Assembly (NCBI RefSeq): GCF_006489205.2
Contig: NZ_VFYR02000006.1
Location: 1-64,000, forward strand
Origin: Brevibacterium sp. XM4083
Lineage (GTDB): Bacteria; Actinomycetota; Actinomycetes; Actinomycetales; Brevibacteriaceae
DNA: 64,000 nt
Reading direction: 5' to 3'
Under the pieces are notes generated by a model, which saw only the letters and a list, made by a program, of their open reading frames with translations, was not told where the DNA came from and did no database searches. Made by a program: the position numbers and the translations under genes. How positions within the stretch are numbered: position 1 is the first letter of the stretch; the number at the start of each line of letters is the position of its first letter. Below, piece by piece: positions 11,175 to 20,869 of the stretch.

Positions 11175-12410
11175 TCAGTCCTCGGGTCGGAGGAGGCCGG
11201 GCAGGGCGGCGAGGAACGGGGCGATCTCCTCGTGCGTGATCGTCAGCGGCGGGGCCAGGCGCAGACGCTCGGGCGTGACGGGGTTGACGATGAACCCGGC
11301 CTCGAGCGCGCGGGCGGCGACGGCCTTCGCGTCGGGGTGCTCGCCGGCGAGTTCGACGCCGAGGAGGAGCCCGGCACCGGACACCGCGCTGACCCCGGGA
11401 ATCTCCTCGAGTTCCGTGGCCAGCTCATCGCCGAGGCGGCGGGCATGGTCGAGCAGTCCCTCGGTCTCGATCGTGGTGAGAACGGCGAGCGCGGCGGCGC
11501 ACGCGATAGGGTTGCCGCCGAACGTCGTCCCGTGCTGGCCAGCACTGAGCAGCGAGGTGTTGGCCTCGCCGACGGTGATCGTCGCGCCGATCGGCATGCC
11601 GCCTCCCAAGCCCTTCGCCGAGGTGATGATGTCGGGGACGACGCCCTCGCCGATCTCCGGATCCTGGTGGGCGAACCACGACCCGGTCCGGCCGACGCCC
11701 GTCTGGACTTCGTCGAGGACGAGGAGCGCCCCGGCTGCCGTCGTCAGGTCCCGGGCCGCGCGCAGGTATCCGGCGGGGTGTCGGCGCACCCCGACCTCAC
11801 CCTGGATCGGTTCGATGAACACGGCGGCGGTCGTGTCGTTGACTGCGGCGGCGAGCGCGTCGACATCACCGTAGGGCACGTGGACGACACCGGGGACGCC
11901 GGGGGCGAAGGGTTCACGGTAGGCGGCCTTCGCGGTGAGGGCGAGCGCACCCATCGTCCGACCGTGGAAGGCACCGTCGACGGCGATGATGATCGGCCGC
12001 CCTCCGCCGCCGGCCCGGCGGGCCATCTTCAGGGCCGCTTCGTTCGCCTCGGCGCCGGAGTTCGAGAGGAACACCGCGGACCCTTCGGGCAGGTCGAGGA
12101 TCTCGTGGATCTTCTCAGCGAGCGCGATCTGCGGGGGTGAGGTGAAGAAGTTCGAGATGTGGCCGAGCGTCGCCGCCTGCTTGCTCACGGCCTTGACCCA
12201 CGCGGGGTGGCAGTGGCCGAGGGCGTTGACGGCGATGCCGGCGAGCAGGTCGAGGTACTGCTTGCCGGCGGCGTCCCAGACGTAGGAGCCCTGCCCGCGG
12301 ACGAGGTCGAGTTGCGGGGTTCCGAAGACGGGTGAGAGGACGCGGGAGAAGTCCTCGCGCCACGTGGCGGCGGAGTCGCTGGTGCCGGCTGCGGTTGTCG
12401 GTTCGGTCAT
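11175..12410 (-). CDS. argD: Acetylornithine aminotransferase
   Basis: PLP enzyme converting N-acetylglutamate semialdehyde to N-acetylornithine. 411 residues of the class III aminotransferase fold: phosphate-binding [12 protein letters not shown] near 108-119, [12 protein letters not shown] near 228, and the lysine of [12 protein letters not shown] as the PLP anchor. It overlaps the argB stop by four bases. Confidence 0.95.
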   Translation of the reverse strand: MTEPTTAAGTSDSAATWREDFSRVLSPVFGTPQLDLVRGQGSYVWDAAGKQYLDLLAGIAVNALGHCHPAWVKAVSKQAATLGHISNFFTSPPQIALAEKIHEILDLPEGSAVFLSNSGAEANEAALKMARRAGGGGRPIIIAVDGAFHGRTMGALALTAKAAYREPFAPGVPGVVHVPYGDVDALAAAVNDTTAAVFIEPIQGEVGVRRHPAGYLRAARDLTTAAGALLVLDEVQTGVGRTGSWFAHQDPEIGEGVVPDIITSAKGLGGGMPIGATITVGEANTSLLSAGQHGTTFGGNPIACAAALAVLTTIETEGLLDHARRLGDELATELEEIPGVSAVSGAGLLLGVELAGEHPDAKAVAARALEAGFIVNPVTPERLRLAPPLTITHEEIAPFLAALPGLLRPED

Positions 12411-13474
12411 GCGTCCGCTCCTTCGTCATCAGCCACCTCGGCGGCATTAGCGGCCCCACCGTCACCGTCGCCGTCGCCGTCACCGGCACCATCACCGTCA
12501 GCGTCGCCGGCGAATCCGCGGTGCCCGTCGCCGAGCGGGGCGGGTTCGACGACGCCGTTTTCGACCATCGTCCCGATGCCTTCGGAGGTGAAGACCTCGA
12601 GGAGGAGAGAGTGCGCCATCCGCCCGTCGATGATGTGGGCCTGCTTGACGCCGTGCTCGATCGCCTCGAGGGCGGCGGTCATCTTCGGGATCATCCCCGC
12701 GTCGAGGCTCGGCAGCAGCTCCCGGAGCCGGTCGGGGCCGATCCGGGAGATCAGACTCGACGTGTCGGGCCAGTTCGCGTAGAGGCCGGGCACGTCGGTG
12801 AGCATGATGAGCTTCTCCGCCCCGAGGGCCTTGGCCACCGAGGAGGCGGCGAGGTCGGCGTTGATGTTGAGCGGCTTGCCGGCCTCTCCCCCGATCTCGG
12901 AGGCGATCGAGCAGATGACGGGCACCCGTCCGGCGTCGAGGAGTTCCCCGAGCACGATCGTGTTGACCTGGGCGATCTCGCCCACCCGGCCGAGGTCGAT
13001 GGTCTGTCCGTCCACCTCGGCGACGGTCTTGTGCGCAAGCAGGAGGTCGGCGTCCTCACCGGAGAGGCCGATCGCGGCGTTGCCGTTCATGTTGATGCGG
13101 GAGACGATCTCCCGGTTGACCTGGCCGGCGAGCACCATGCGGATGACCTCGGCGGCCTCCTCGCTCGTCACCCGCTGCCCGGCCTTGAACTCGCTCTCGA
13201 TGCCGAGGCGGGCGAGCATCGAGGTGATCTGCGGGCCGCCGCCGTGGACGACGACGGGGCGGATCCCGGCGAAGCGGAGGAAGGCGATGTCGTCGGCGAA
13301 GGACTGCTGGAGCTCCGGGGAGACCATCGCATTGCCGCCGTACTTGATGACGATCGTCGCCCCGGCGAAGGTCTTGATCCACGGCAGCGCCTCGGTGAGC
13401 GCCTCGGCCTTGACCTGGGCGGCGGCGAGCCGGGCGGCGGTGGATTTCGTGGAGAAGTCGGGGTGGGTGCTCAT
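12407..13474 (-). CDS. argB: Acetylglutamate kinase with acidic glycine tail
   Basis: Phosphorylates N-acetylglutamate. The kinase body (about residues 1-310) carries KYGGNAMV near 45-52, VHGGGPQI near 80-87 and MLTDVPGLY, typical of the amino acid kinase family. The protein is 355 residues, about 45 longer than usual. The extra C-terminal piece is a run of Gly-Asp dipeptides followed by an acidic alanine-rich end, coded by imperfect GGCGAC/GGTGAC hexamers. The tail is probably disordered and non-catalytic. It overlaps argJ and argD by four bases each. Confidence 0.94.
   Translation of the reverse strand: MSTHPDFSTKSTAARLAAAQVKAEALTEALPWIKTFAGATIVIKYGGNAMVSPELQQSFADDIAFLRFAGIRPVVVHGGGPQITSMLARLGIESEFKAGQRVTSEEAAEVIRMVLAGQVNREIVSRINMNGNAAIGLSGEDADLLLAHKTVAEVDGQTIDLGRVGEIAQVNTIVLGELLDAGRVPVICSIASEIGGEAGKPLNINADLAASSVAKALGAEKLIMLTDVPGLYANWPDTSSLISRIGPDRLRELLPSLDAGMIPKMTAALEAIEHGVKQAHIIDGRMAHSLLLEVFTSEGIGTMVENGVVEPAPLGDGHRGFAGDADGDGAGDGDGDGDGGAANAAEVADDEGADA
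12461..12508 (-). repeat. Hexanucleotide repeat inside argB
   Basis: On the minus strand about eight imperfect units of GGCGAC/GGTGAC (plus-strand GTCACC/GTCGCC) encode the Gly-Asp tail of ArgB. Six-base units keep the frame, so copy-number change would vary only tail length. Confidence 0.75.
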
Positions 13475-14646
13475 GTGGAGTAGGCGCTGTTCTCTTCGAC
13501 GTAGTCATGGGTGAGGTCGGAGGTCCAGATGGTGGCCTCGCTGTCACCGGCGTGGAGGTCGATGACGACGTCGACCTCACGGCCGAAGGTCACCTCGGAG
13601 GGGTCGGCGTAGGGTCCGGAGGCGCGGCAGACTTCCGTGCCGTTGATCGCCACGTCGATGGCGGTGGGGTCGAAGTCCGCCGAGGTGGTCCCCACCTGAG
13701 CGACGACGCGACCCCAGTTGGGGTCCTCCCCGAAGATCGCGGCCTTGAAGAGGTTCGATCGGCCCACCGCCCGGGAGACGGTGACGGCGTCGTCGGTGGA
13801 GGCGGCACCCCGGGTGGTGATCGCGATGTCGTGGTGGGCGCCTTCGGCGTCGACGTGGAGCTGGCGCATGAGGTCGAGGCAGAGCTCGCCGAGGAGGCCC
13901 CCGAACTCGGCCGTGTCGACGGTCGTGTCCGCGGCACCGGAGCTCATGAGGATGACGGTGTCGTTCGTCGACATGCACCCGTCGGTGTCGAGGCGGTCGA
14001 AGCTGACGTGCGTGGCGGTGCGCAGGGCCGCATCGAGGGCGGGCTGGTCGAGCGGGGCGTCGGTGGTGAGGACGACGAGCATCGTCGCCAGGCCCGGGGC
14101 GAGCATGCCCGCACCCTTGGCCATCCCGCCGATCGTGTAGCCCGAGCCTTCCCGGGTCGCGGTCTTCGCGACGGTGTCGGTCGTCATGATCGCCTCGGCG
14201 GCGTCCTGTCCTCCGGTCACGGAGTCCTCGGCGGCGGCGACGAGCTGCGGGAGGTGGTCGAGGATGCCGGCGCGGAACTCCTCTCCCCCGACGCCGATGA
14301 GCCCGGTCGAGCAGACGAGGATCTCATCGGCCTGCGTCGGGGTGCCCGCATCGGTGAGGAGGGTCGCGGTCTCCTCGGCGGTGAGCTGGGTGGTCGCGAA
14401 CCCATAGTCGCCGGTGTAGCAGTTCGCGCCTCCGGAGTTGAGGACGACGGCGCGAGCGTGGCCGGTGGCCGAAACCTGTTCGGACCAGATGACGGGGTTG
14501 GCCTTACAGCGGTTCGACGTGTAGACGGCGGCGACGGCGGTGGCAGGGCCCTGGTTGATAACAAGGGCGAGGTCCTTTGTGCCGCTGGGTTTGAGGCCGG
14601 CGGTGACTCCGGCGGCGGTGAAGCCGAGGGGTGAGGTCACGCTCAT
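13471..14646 (-). CDS. argJ: Bifunctional ornithine acetyltransferase / N-acetylglutamate synthase
   Basis: 391 residues. Recycles the acetyl group from N-acetylornithine to glutamate, closing the cyclic pathway. The self-cleavage site and nucleophile threonine lie in [16 protein letters not shown] (about residues 180-195); [12 protein letters not shown] is the conserved downstream segment. The ATG overlaps the argC stop and the stop overlaps argB. Bifunctional activity is inferred from the family and from the absence of argA/argE here. Confidence 0.95.
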   Translation of the reverse strand: MSVTSPLGFTAAGVTAGLKPSGTKDLALVINQGPATAVAAVYTSNRCKANPVIWSEQVSATGHARAVVLNSGGANCYTGDYGFATTQLTAEETATLLTDAGTPTQADEILVCSTGLIGVGGEEFRAGILDHLPQLVAAAEDSVTGGQDAAEAIMTTDTVAKTATREGSGYTIGGMAKGAGMLAPGLATMLVVLTTDAPLDQPALDAALRTATHVSFDRLDTDGCMSTNDTVILMSSGAADTTVDTAEFGGLLGELCLDLMRQLHVDAEGAHHDIAITTRGAASTDDAVTVSRAVGRSNLFKAAIFGEDPNWGRVVAQVGTTSADFDPTAIDVAINGTEVCRASGPYADPSEVTFGREVDVVIDLHAGDSEATIWTSDLTHDYVEENSAYST

Positions 14647-15752
14647 GGGGCGACTCCTGTCTGCGGCAGCGCCGTGGTCTCGTCGAGACCGAGGGCGAGG
14701 TGGATGGATTGGAGGGCTTGGCCGGCGGTGCCGCGGACGAGGTTGTCCAGCGCCACGACGACGAGGACCTTCTCAGCCCGGGCGTCATAGGTGGCTTGGA
14801 TCTGGGCGACGTTCGATCCGGTCGTCGCCGAGGTGCGCGGCCATTGGCCCTCGGGCAGGACGCGGACAAAGGGTTCGTCGGCGTAGGCCTCGGTGAGCGC
14901 GGTGGTCAAGGCCTCGGTGAGCGCGTCGGCGTCGAGGGTGCCGTCGGCGCTGCGCGGGACGTTCTCCCCCGGGTCGGCGGTGATCGTGGCGAGGATGCCG
15001 CGGGTCATGGGGACGAGTGTCGGGGTGAAGGAGATCCGGACGGGACCGTTCGCGGGGTCGGCGCCGAGGACGCCGTTGAGGTTCTGTTCGATCTCGGGGA
15101 CGTGCCGGTGGGTGCCGCCGGTGCCGTAGGGGGACGCGTCGCCGAGGATCTCGGCGGCGGTGAGGTGGGGTTTGAGGGCTTTGCCCGCGCCGGAGACGCC
15201 GTTGGCGAGGACCGCGTTGAGGCCCTTGGGAATGATGAGCCCGGCGGCGAGCAGCGGTGCGAGGCCGAGGGTGACGGCAGTGACGTTGCACCCGGGCACG
15301 GCGATGCGGGTGGTGTCGGTGAGCTGGCTGCGCTGCTTCGTCCCGTCGGCGAGCAGGAGTTCGGGCAGGCCGTAGGTCCATGTGCCCTGGTGGGGTGAGC
15401 CGTAGAAGGTCTCCCACGCTTCGGGACTGATGAGCCGGTGGTCGGCGGCGAGGTCTACGATCAGGGTATCGGGGCTGGTTTCGGCCAGTTCCCGGGCGAT
15501 CGCTCCGGACTTGCCGTGGGGCAGGGCGAGGACGACGACATCGTGGCCGGCGAGCACCTCGGCGGTGGAGTCTTCGATGACGAAGTCCGCGAACCGGGGA
15601 AGGTGGGGCTGGTGTCGGCCGAGCTTCTCGCCCACGCTGGAATGACCGCACACGGTGGTGACGTTCAAGTGGGGGTGGGTGCTCAGCAGTCGGAGGACCT
15701 CTCCCCCGGCATAGCCGGTGGCGCCGGAGACGGCGACCGTCAGATCGTTCAT
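14643..15752 (-). CDS. argC: N-acetyl-gamma-glutamyl-phosphate reductase
   Basis: NADPH-dependent reduction in arginine synthesis. 369 residues from ATG 15752; an in-frame ATG four codons upstream (15764) is the alternative. Nucleotide motif GATGYAGGEVLRLL near 10-23 and the active cysteine in VPGCNVTAVTLG near 149-153. Neither start has a Shine-Dalgarno sequence. TATAAT on the minus strand (15783-15778) and TATGGT seven bases before ATG 15752 suggest a leaderless or nearly leaderless message. First gene of the arg cluster. Confidence 0.93.
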   Translation of the reverse strand: MNDLTVAVSGATGYAGGEVLRLLSTHPHLNVTTVCGHSSVGEKLGRHQPHLPRFADFVIEDSTAEVLAGHDVVVLALPHGKSGAIARELAETSPDTLIVDLAADHRLISPEAWETFYGSPHQGTWTYGLPELLLADGTKQRSQLTDTTRIAVPGCNVTAVTLGLAPLLAAGLIIPKGLNAVLANGVSGAGKALKPHLTAAEILGDASPYGTGGTHRHVPEIEQNLNGVLGADPANGPVRISFTPTLVPMTRGILATITADPGENVPRSADGTLDADALTEALTTALTEAYADEPFVRVLPEGQWPRTSATTGSNVAQIQATYDARAEKVLVVVALDNLVRGTAGQALQSIHLALGLDETTALPQTGVAP

Positions 15753-15753
15753 A

Positions 15754-15787
15754 TGAATAACCATACAGCATCATTAAATTATATGCA
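15754..15787 (-). promoter_or_regulatory. Tandem ARG boxes over argC promoter
   Basis: On the minus strand TGCATATAATTTAA (15787-15774) and TGTATGGTTATTCA (15767-15754) start 20 bases apart, close to the spacing of paired ArgR sites. The second matches the TGAATnnnnATTCA palindrome except in its first half. They cover a perfect TATAAT and both candidate argC starts, so ArgR binding would block initiation. The region is a short AT-rich island. Confidence 0.55.
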
Positions 15788-15796
15788 GGAGGCGTG

Positions 15797-16771
15797 ATGA
15801 CCCAGGCGGTTCGAGCAATGCAGGCCGGCGGACCCGAGGTGCTGGAGTTCGCGGAGATCGAGACGCCGAGGCCGGGGCCGGGTGAGGTGCTCGTCGACGT
15901 CGAGGCGGCGGGCGTGAACTTCATCGATACGTATCGGCGTTCAGGGGTCTATCCGATGGATTATCCGCATGTCGTCGGGGTCGAGGGCACGGGTCATATC
16001 GCCGCCGTCGGTGAGGGTGTCGAGAGCTACCGGGTCGGTGATCGGGTGGCGTGGCACGAGGGTCCGGGGTCGTATGCGACGCAGGTCGTCGTGTCGGCGG
16101 ACAATCTCCTCACCGTTCCCGAGGGGGTGAGCGCCGAGGTGGCTGCGGCGATGCCGCTGCAGGGGCTGACGGCCCAATATCTGGCGACGACGTCGCATGC
16201 GATCAAGCCGGGCGACACGGCGCTTGTCCACGCTGGGGCTGGCGGCGTAGGCCTCGTGCTCACCCAGATCATCAAGCATCTGGGCGGCAATGTCATCACG
16301 ACGGTGAGCACCGAGGAGAAGGCAGAGCTCTCCCGGAAGGCTGGCGCCGATGAGGTGTTCCTCTACGGACCGGGCGTCGATGTCGCAGCGACCGTGCGGG
16401 AACTCACGGACGGTCAGGGCGTCGAAGTCGCCTATGACGGGGTTGGGAAGGACACGTTCGATGCCTCGCTCGCCTCGCTCAAGCCGCTCGGGTCGATGGT
16501 GCTCTTCGGTGGGGCGTCGGGTCAGGTGCCGCCGTTCGACATCCAGCGGCTGAACTCCTCGGGCGGAATCTTCCTCTCGCGCCCGTCGCTCGTGTGGATG
16601 GTTGCGACGCCCGAGGCACTAGCGAAGCGGTGGGCGATGGTCTCGAGCGGCGTTGAGAAGGGCTGGCTCGACTTCAGGATTGGCGAGACATTCCCGTTGG
16701 CAGAGGCCGCCGAGGCGCACCGGGCTCTGGAGGGGCGGAAGACGACCGGGAAGGTTGTGCTGACGGTGTGA
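15797..16771 (+). CDS. Quinone oxidoreductase (zeta-crystallin family)
   Basis: 324 residues of the zinc-free MDR family: N-terminal GroES-like half and a Rossmann half with AGAGGVGLVLTQIIKHLGG near 146-164 (NADPH site). GGPEVLEF at the start and the family-length C-terminus agree with QOR-type NADPH:quinone reductases, which make one-electron reductions. AGGAGG (15787-15792) precedes ATG 15797 by four bases; GTG 15794 is an alternative. It is divergent from argC with about 45 bases between starts, so the promoters overlap. Confidence 0.88.
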   Translation: MTQAVRAMQAGGPEVLEFAEIETPRPGPGEVLVDVEAAGVNFIDTYRRSGVYPMDYPHVVGVEGTGHIAAVGEGVESYRVGDRVAWHEGPGSYATQVVVSADNLLTVPEGVSAEVAAAMPLQGLTAQYLATTSHAIKPGDTALVHAGAGGVGLVLTQIIKHLGGNVITTVSTEEKAELSRKAGADEVFLYGPGVDVAATVRELTDGQGVEVAYDGVGKDTFDASLASLKPLGSMVLFGGASGQVPPFDIQRLNSSGGIFLSRPSLVWMVATPEALAKRWAMVSSGVEKGWLDFRIGETFPLAEAAEAHRALEGRKTTGKVVLTV

Positions 16772-16777
16772 GGTGAG

Positions 16778-16834
16778 ATGCCGGCCGCTGGGTTGGCTTG
16801 CGTGTGACACGCAGATCCACCCAGCGGCCGGCAT
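16778..16834 (+). terminator. Terminator after quinone oxidoreductase
   Basis: A 16-base-pair perfect stem (16778-16793 with 16819-16834) encloses a loop that itself contains GCGTGTGACACGC. It begins six bases past the stop. Confidence 0.65.
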
Positions 16835-16930
16835 ACCCTCCTGGACGAACGTTGCCCCCAGCCGTCACGTCGATAACATCTGTGCAGGTAGAACCAAAGA
16901 TTCCGGCCGAGTGGTTGGTATCTTGGGCCT

Positions 16931-17248
16931 ATGTATGACGAGTCGGTTCGCGAGGAGTTGCGCGAGTTCGTTGCTGAGCGTGAGTGGCAGCAGTTCCATA
17001 CGCCGGAGAATCTGGCGAAGAGCATCAGCATCGAGGCCGGCGAATTGCTCGAGTGCTTTCAATGGGGTGACGCCGACCTCTTGTCGGCGAAAGACGAACT
17101 GGCGGATGTGCTGACCTATTGCCTGTTGCTCGCCGAGCGTCTGGGCGTGGATCCCGACACTATCGTTCTTGAGAAACTCGCGAAGACTCGCGAGAAGTAC
17201 CCCGTCGAGAAATCGCGCGGCCGGAGCGAGAAATATGACCAGCTTTAA
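16931..17248 (+). CDS. MazG-like nucleotide pyrophosphohydrolase
   Basis: 105 residues, an all-alpha NTP pyrophosphohydrolase of the small MazG/RS21-C6 type. The metal-binding pattern EAGELLECFQW (about 37-47) with the later KDELADVL (59-66) gives the ExxE...ExxD set. Such enzymes cleave dNTPs or modified NTPs to monophosphates. There is no Shine-Dalgarno sequence; TATCTT at 16919-16924 lies six bases before the ATG, suggesting a leaderless message. It overlaps the next gene by 14 bases, so the two are likely one functional unit. Confidence 0.85.
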   Translation: MYDESVREELREFVAEREWQQFHTPENLAKSISIEAGELLECFQWGDADLLSAKDELADVLTYCLLLAERLGVDPDTIVLEKLAKTREKYPVEKSRGRSEKYDQL

Positions 17249-18953
17249 GCTCGAACGATTCCCTTTCGGTCCTGACGCAGTCCGAGCGTGGGGAGCAGTC
17301 GACCCTCGTCACCGGAACTGGCCGGTCGTCTACGTCATGAACAACGACAAGCAGGTCTACGTCGGCGAATCCCTCAATGTCGAGGGGCGGATGCGCCAAC
17401 ATTTGGAGTCGAAGCACAAGCAACGCCTCAAGTCAGTGCGGGTCGTTCTCGATGACACATTCAACAAGTCGGCGTGCTTGGACCTGGAGTCATTCCTCAT
17501 CCGCATGTTCCACGGCGACGGACGTCTCGAGGTGCTCAATCTCAATGCCGGCATCACCGACGCCGAGTACTACGACCGTGAAGCGTATAACAAGACTTTC
17601 CGCCAGATCTTCGACGAACTCCGAACGCATGAAGAGTTGTTCCAGCGGACTGTTCCGCAGATCGTCAACAGCGACCTGTTCAAACTGTCACCGTTCAAGG
17701 CACTCAACCACGACCAGGCCATCGCGGTCGACGACATCCTCGAGGGCTTCTTTGAGGATCTCGCGAGCGGTGTCAGCAACACCGTCGTGGTGGAGGGCAA
17801 TCCGGGCACCGGCAAGACAGTGGTCGCGATCTATATGCTCAAGCTGCTTGAGGACATCCGGCATCACGATCCCGAAGAGCCTCTGGACATCGACTCGATT
17901 TTCAGCGACTACTTCACGCCGGAACATGCCGAACTGCTCAAGAAACTGCGGTTCGCAATCGTCGTCCCTCAGCAGTCGCTGCGTGACTCGATCGCGAAGG
18001 TCTTCAAGTTGACGCCGGGCTTGCAGAGGAATCAGGTGCTCACGCCGTTCCAGGTTGGCGAGAGCCTCGAACCGTTCGATCTGCTCATTGTCGACGAGGC
18101 CCACCGACTCAACCAGCGCGCAAATCAGGCAGCGGGCCCACTGAACAAGAAGTTCCGCGAGATCAACGAACGCCTGTTCGCGTGGGACGATCCTCAGCTC
18201 ACGCAACTCGACTGGATCCAAAAGCAGAGCAGGCACTCGATTCTCATGCTCGACGTCGGCCAAACGGTCCGACCAGCCGATCTTCCGGTCTCGTTGACGA
18301 GGAACCTCGCTGGTAAGGCCAAGAATGCCGGCCGACACTACCCGCTTCAGACGCAGATGCGAATCGCGGCAGACAAGGACTACGTCGGATACATCCGTGC
18401 CCTCCTCAGCGACAACCCGCCGTTAGAACCCGAGGATTTCGGCGACTACGACCTCAGGCTATTCACCGATCTCGGGGAGATGAGGGAAGAGCTCCGTAAG
18501 CGCGAGGAGGAATACGGACTGTCGAGATTGGTCGCGGGATACGCTTGGCCCTGGCGCAGCAAGAACGACCCCGAGGCGTACGACATCGAGATCGATGGTC
18601 AGCGGATGCGCTGGAACTCGACCACGACCGACTGGATCAATTCACCGAAGTCCGTCGACGAAGTCGGTTCAATCCATACGGTTCAGGGATACGACCTCAA
18701 CTACTCCGGGGTCATCATCGGCAACGACCTCCAGTTCGATCCAGTAGCCAAGAAACTGGTGTTCAACCGAACTCACTACTACGACAAGAAGGGTCGCGAG
18801 AACAACCCGAAGTTGGGAATCACCTACTCCGACGAGGACTTGCTCGAGTATGTGAAGAACATTTACAGAGTATTACTAACTCGCGGAATCAGAGGCACTT
18901 ACGTGTATATTTGTGATTCCAATCTAAGAAAGAGTGTTCGTGCACTATTATAA
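17235..18953 (+). CDS. GIY-YIG nuclease / DUF2075 helicase-like protein
   Basis: 572 residues. N-terminal GIY-YIG domain: VVYVM at 31-35, VYVGES at 41-46, arginine 52 and glutamate 85 in the expected spacing. Then a P-loop domain of the DUF2075 type (SF1-like): GNPGTGKT 188-195, DEAH 287-290, HTVQGYDLNYSGVIIG 481-496 and RVLLTRG 545-551. A DNA- or RNA-cutting helicase role is inferred. The start is ATG 17235, inside the MazG gene; the frame is open for 22 codons upstream without conserved sequence. The last 30 codons are abruptly AT-rich compared with the rest, marking a composition break near 18860. Pairing with a MazG enzyme suggests phage or nucleotide defence. Confidence 0.85.
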   Translation: MTSFKLERFPFGPDAVRAWGAVDPRHRNWPVVYVMNNDKQVYVGESLNVEGRMRQHLESKHKQRLKSVRVVLDDTFNKSACLDLESFLIRMFHGDGRLEVLNLNAGITDAEYYDREAYNKTFRQIFDELRTHEELFQRTVPQIVNSDLFKLSPFKALNHDQAIAVDDILEGFFEDLASGVSNTVVVEGNPGTGKTVVAIYMLKLLEDIRHHDPEEPLDIDSIFSDYFTPEHAELLKKLRFAIVVPQQSLRDSIAKVFKLTPGLQRNQVLTPFQVGESLEPFDLLIVDEAHRLNQRANQAAGPLNKKFREINERLFAWDDPQLTQLDWIQKQSRHSILMLDVGQTVRPADLPVSLTRNLAGKAKNAGRHYPLQTQMRIAADKDYVGYIRALLSDNPPLEPEDFGDYDLRLFTDLGEMREELRKREEEYGLSRLVAGYAWPWRSKNDPEAYDIEIDGQRMRWNSTTTDWINSPKSVDEVGSIHTVQGYDLNYSGVIIGNDLQFDPVAKKLVFNRTHYYDKKGRENNPKLGITYSDEDLLEYVKNIYRVLLTRGIRGTYVYICDSNLRKSVRALL

Positions 18954-19050
18954 ATGCATCTAGAATTTTCTTGGAATCATTTAGAAAAGCCATGAGTTCA
19001 CACCTGAAGGCAATTAAATCGCGATACGGCACATTTAGGTCTAACCAGAA

Positions 19051-20814
19051 CTAGGAAAACCTGGATCCAAGATTGATACCTTGATCCACAGTTGTCGCTT
19101 CACGCGTTTCATCGCCATCGCGCCAATAGATCTTTTCTCCCACAGTCGAAAGAGAGTTTTGCCCTGGAACGCTGATGATAATTACTCCTAATCCATAATA
19201 GTTATTATAATCCATGCTGGAGAGTACAGAACTCTTTAAAGGATCACTAAGATTAGAATTTCGTATGCCCGTCTTCCATCGGCCAAAATACTCCTCCGCA
19301 GTTTCGCCAAGGACATCGGCCTCTCTCCGCACGCCGACCACATGGCGGCGTCCCACCCGAATCGGCTGAAAGCCATCGAGCTCTCTAATGCGATCGGCAT
19401 CTGACGTCTTGTCAGTCACACCAATGAGAACTTTCCCGCTACTATTTGGGCCATTATTCGCGATAGCAGCAACAGTTTTGACGACCTTGTCGATCATATT
19501 CGCGTCGACGCCCCTCGACCCGTCAAGTCGAAGAAGTCCTTGCTTAAGCTCATAGTTTGGCAACTCAATCTCCGACCTATGCAACACCGCATCGACGTCA
19601 ATAATCGTGTGGTCGCCATAGACTGCGTCCATCGAAGTAGCTGGAACAACATAAGGGGTCAGCAAACCCTTGATCATGTCGACATTTTTCCGACGGTCCT
19701 CCTTCTTAGTCTTTCGACCTTGGATTCGGGAAGCCAAGTCCGTCAGTGACCCCTTAAGAGCTTCATAGTCGCGAATCGAGTTAGATTCCTTAACGAGCTT
19801 TTCATGGAAAGCTATTACTAACAGCGTAAACGTGGCGGGAAACGCGTTCGTCGTGGTCCGAGATGAAAAGATGAGGTCTCGAAGCTTTATCGGCGACCCG
19901 GATTGTGCAACTTTCATTACTTCGCTGATTGAGAATTTTATTTCATCAGATAGTTTGTCGGAACCATACGTGTCGAGAGCGCGAGTTATTCTTTCATTCT
20001 CTTCACTATCGCGGGCATAAACCTCATCAAGCGCGCCTTTCGATCGTTCCAAAATCTGCCCTCCTACGATCGACGCTGCGATATCAGCCAGGCACTCTTC
20101 ATCTAAGCTATCCCGAAGGTCGGTAGACCGTAAGATTCCAGACTTAACCCAAAAAATCTCGTCGGCTTGAACTAAATACCCATGCTTAGTCATGGGGAGG
20201 TCGACGCTTATGGATGGCATGTCACTCAAATCCAGATGATCCGACGATACGTCGCCTCGATGAAAACAGGCCGACAGGCGAATCATATCGCTGAATTCGT
20301 CCTTTATCCCAGCCTGCCGACGTTCCTGATTGCTCAATTGATGCCCGTAGGTATTGATGCGCGCAAACACGTCATCAATCTCATTTTCGCTCGCACCCCG
20401 CATTACTGATACCGCCATAGAGTAGTCGAGAAAAACGTTAACTTCTCGAGGCTCAAGAAGATTGCTGGAGTTTGGAACCGTGAACTTATTTTCGTTCGCA
20501 CGCGTCTGCGCTGTGGGAAACTGGGCAATGTCGAAAATTGCTCCTTGAAGAGTGGGAAAGCTTCCTTCTATAAAGGACATCATTGTGAAAAGTCTTTGAA
20601 GTCCATCGATAATTTCGTACTTGCCTTCGCCTTTCTCGGCTAGCAGTACCGCTGGTATTGGATATCGATTCAGAATTGATTCGACTAACTTTTGTTTTTC
20701 AGTTAGGGTCCAGACCAGTTTCCTCTGGTAACGCCGGTTCACCGTAAGCTTACCTTCGCTGAACCATGTATAGAGCGACTGAATGGTTTTCGGCTGCGAA
20801 TCTACATCTGCCAT
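19051..20814 (-). CDS. DUF262 - AlbA_2 (Schlafen-like) fusion protein
   Basis: 587 residues. The N-terminal DUF262 (GmrSD N-domain/ParB-like) has RRYQRKLVW at 27-35 and DGLQR at 70-74, a variant of the DGQQR motif, followed by a helical region. Residues about 411-580 are an AlbA_2 domain: ELKQ near 422, VVKTVAAIANNG, KVLIGVTD, and IYWRDGDETREAT near the end. The HNH nuclease domain (DUF1524) usual in GmrSD proteins is absent. Start chosen at ATG 20814 with GAGGAG upstream; the frame runs on into an MFS remnant that is not part of this protein. The gene is strikingly AT-rich with unusual codons, a sign of recent acquisition. It converges on the DUF2075 gene. Confidence 0.82.
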   Translation of the reverse strand: MADVDSQPKTIQSLYTWFSEGKLTVNRRYQRKLVWTLTEKQKLVESILNRYPIPAVLLAEKGEGKYEIIDGLQRLFTMMSFIEGSFPTLQGAIFDIAQFPTAQTRANENKFTVPNSSNLLEPREVNVFLDYSMAVSVMRGASENEIDDVFARINTYGHQLSNQERRQAGIKDEFSDMIRLSACFHRGDVSSDHLDLSDMPSISVDLPMTKHGYLVQADEIFWVKSGILRSTDLRDSLDEECLADIAASIVGGQILERSKGALDEVYARDSEENERITRALDTYGSDKLSDEIKFSISEVMKVAQSGSPIKLRDLIFSSRTTTNAFPATFTLLVIAFHEKLVKESNSIRDYEALKGSLTDLASRIQGRKTKKEDRRKNVDMIKGLLTPYVVPATSMDAVYGDHTIIDVDAVLHRSEIELPNYELKQGLLRLDGSRGVDANMIDKVVKTVAAIANNGPNSSGKVLIGVTDKTSDADRIRELDGFQPIRVGRRHVVGVRREADVLGETAEEYFGRWKTGIRNSNLSDPLKSSVLSSMDYNNYYGLGVIIISVPGQNSLSTVGEKIYWRDGDETREATTVDQGINLGSRFS

Positions 20815-20869
20815 GACACTCCTCATTTTTCCGCTTTGCGCTACGCACAATGTATCATGGGAGTAGTCT

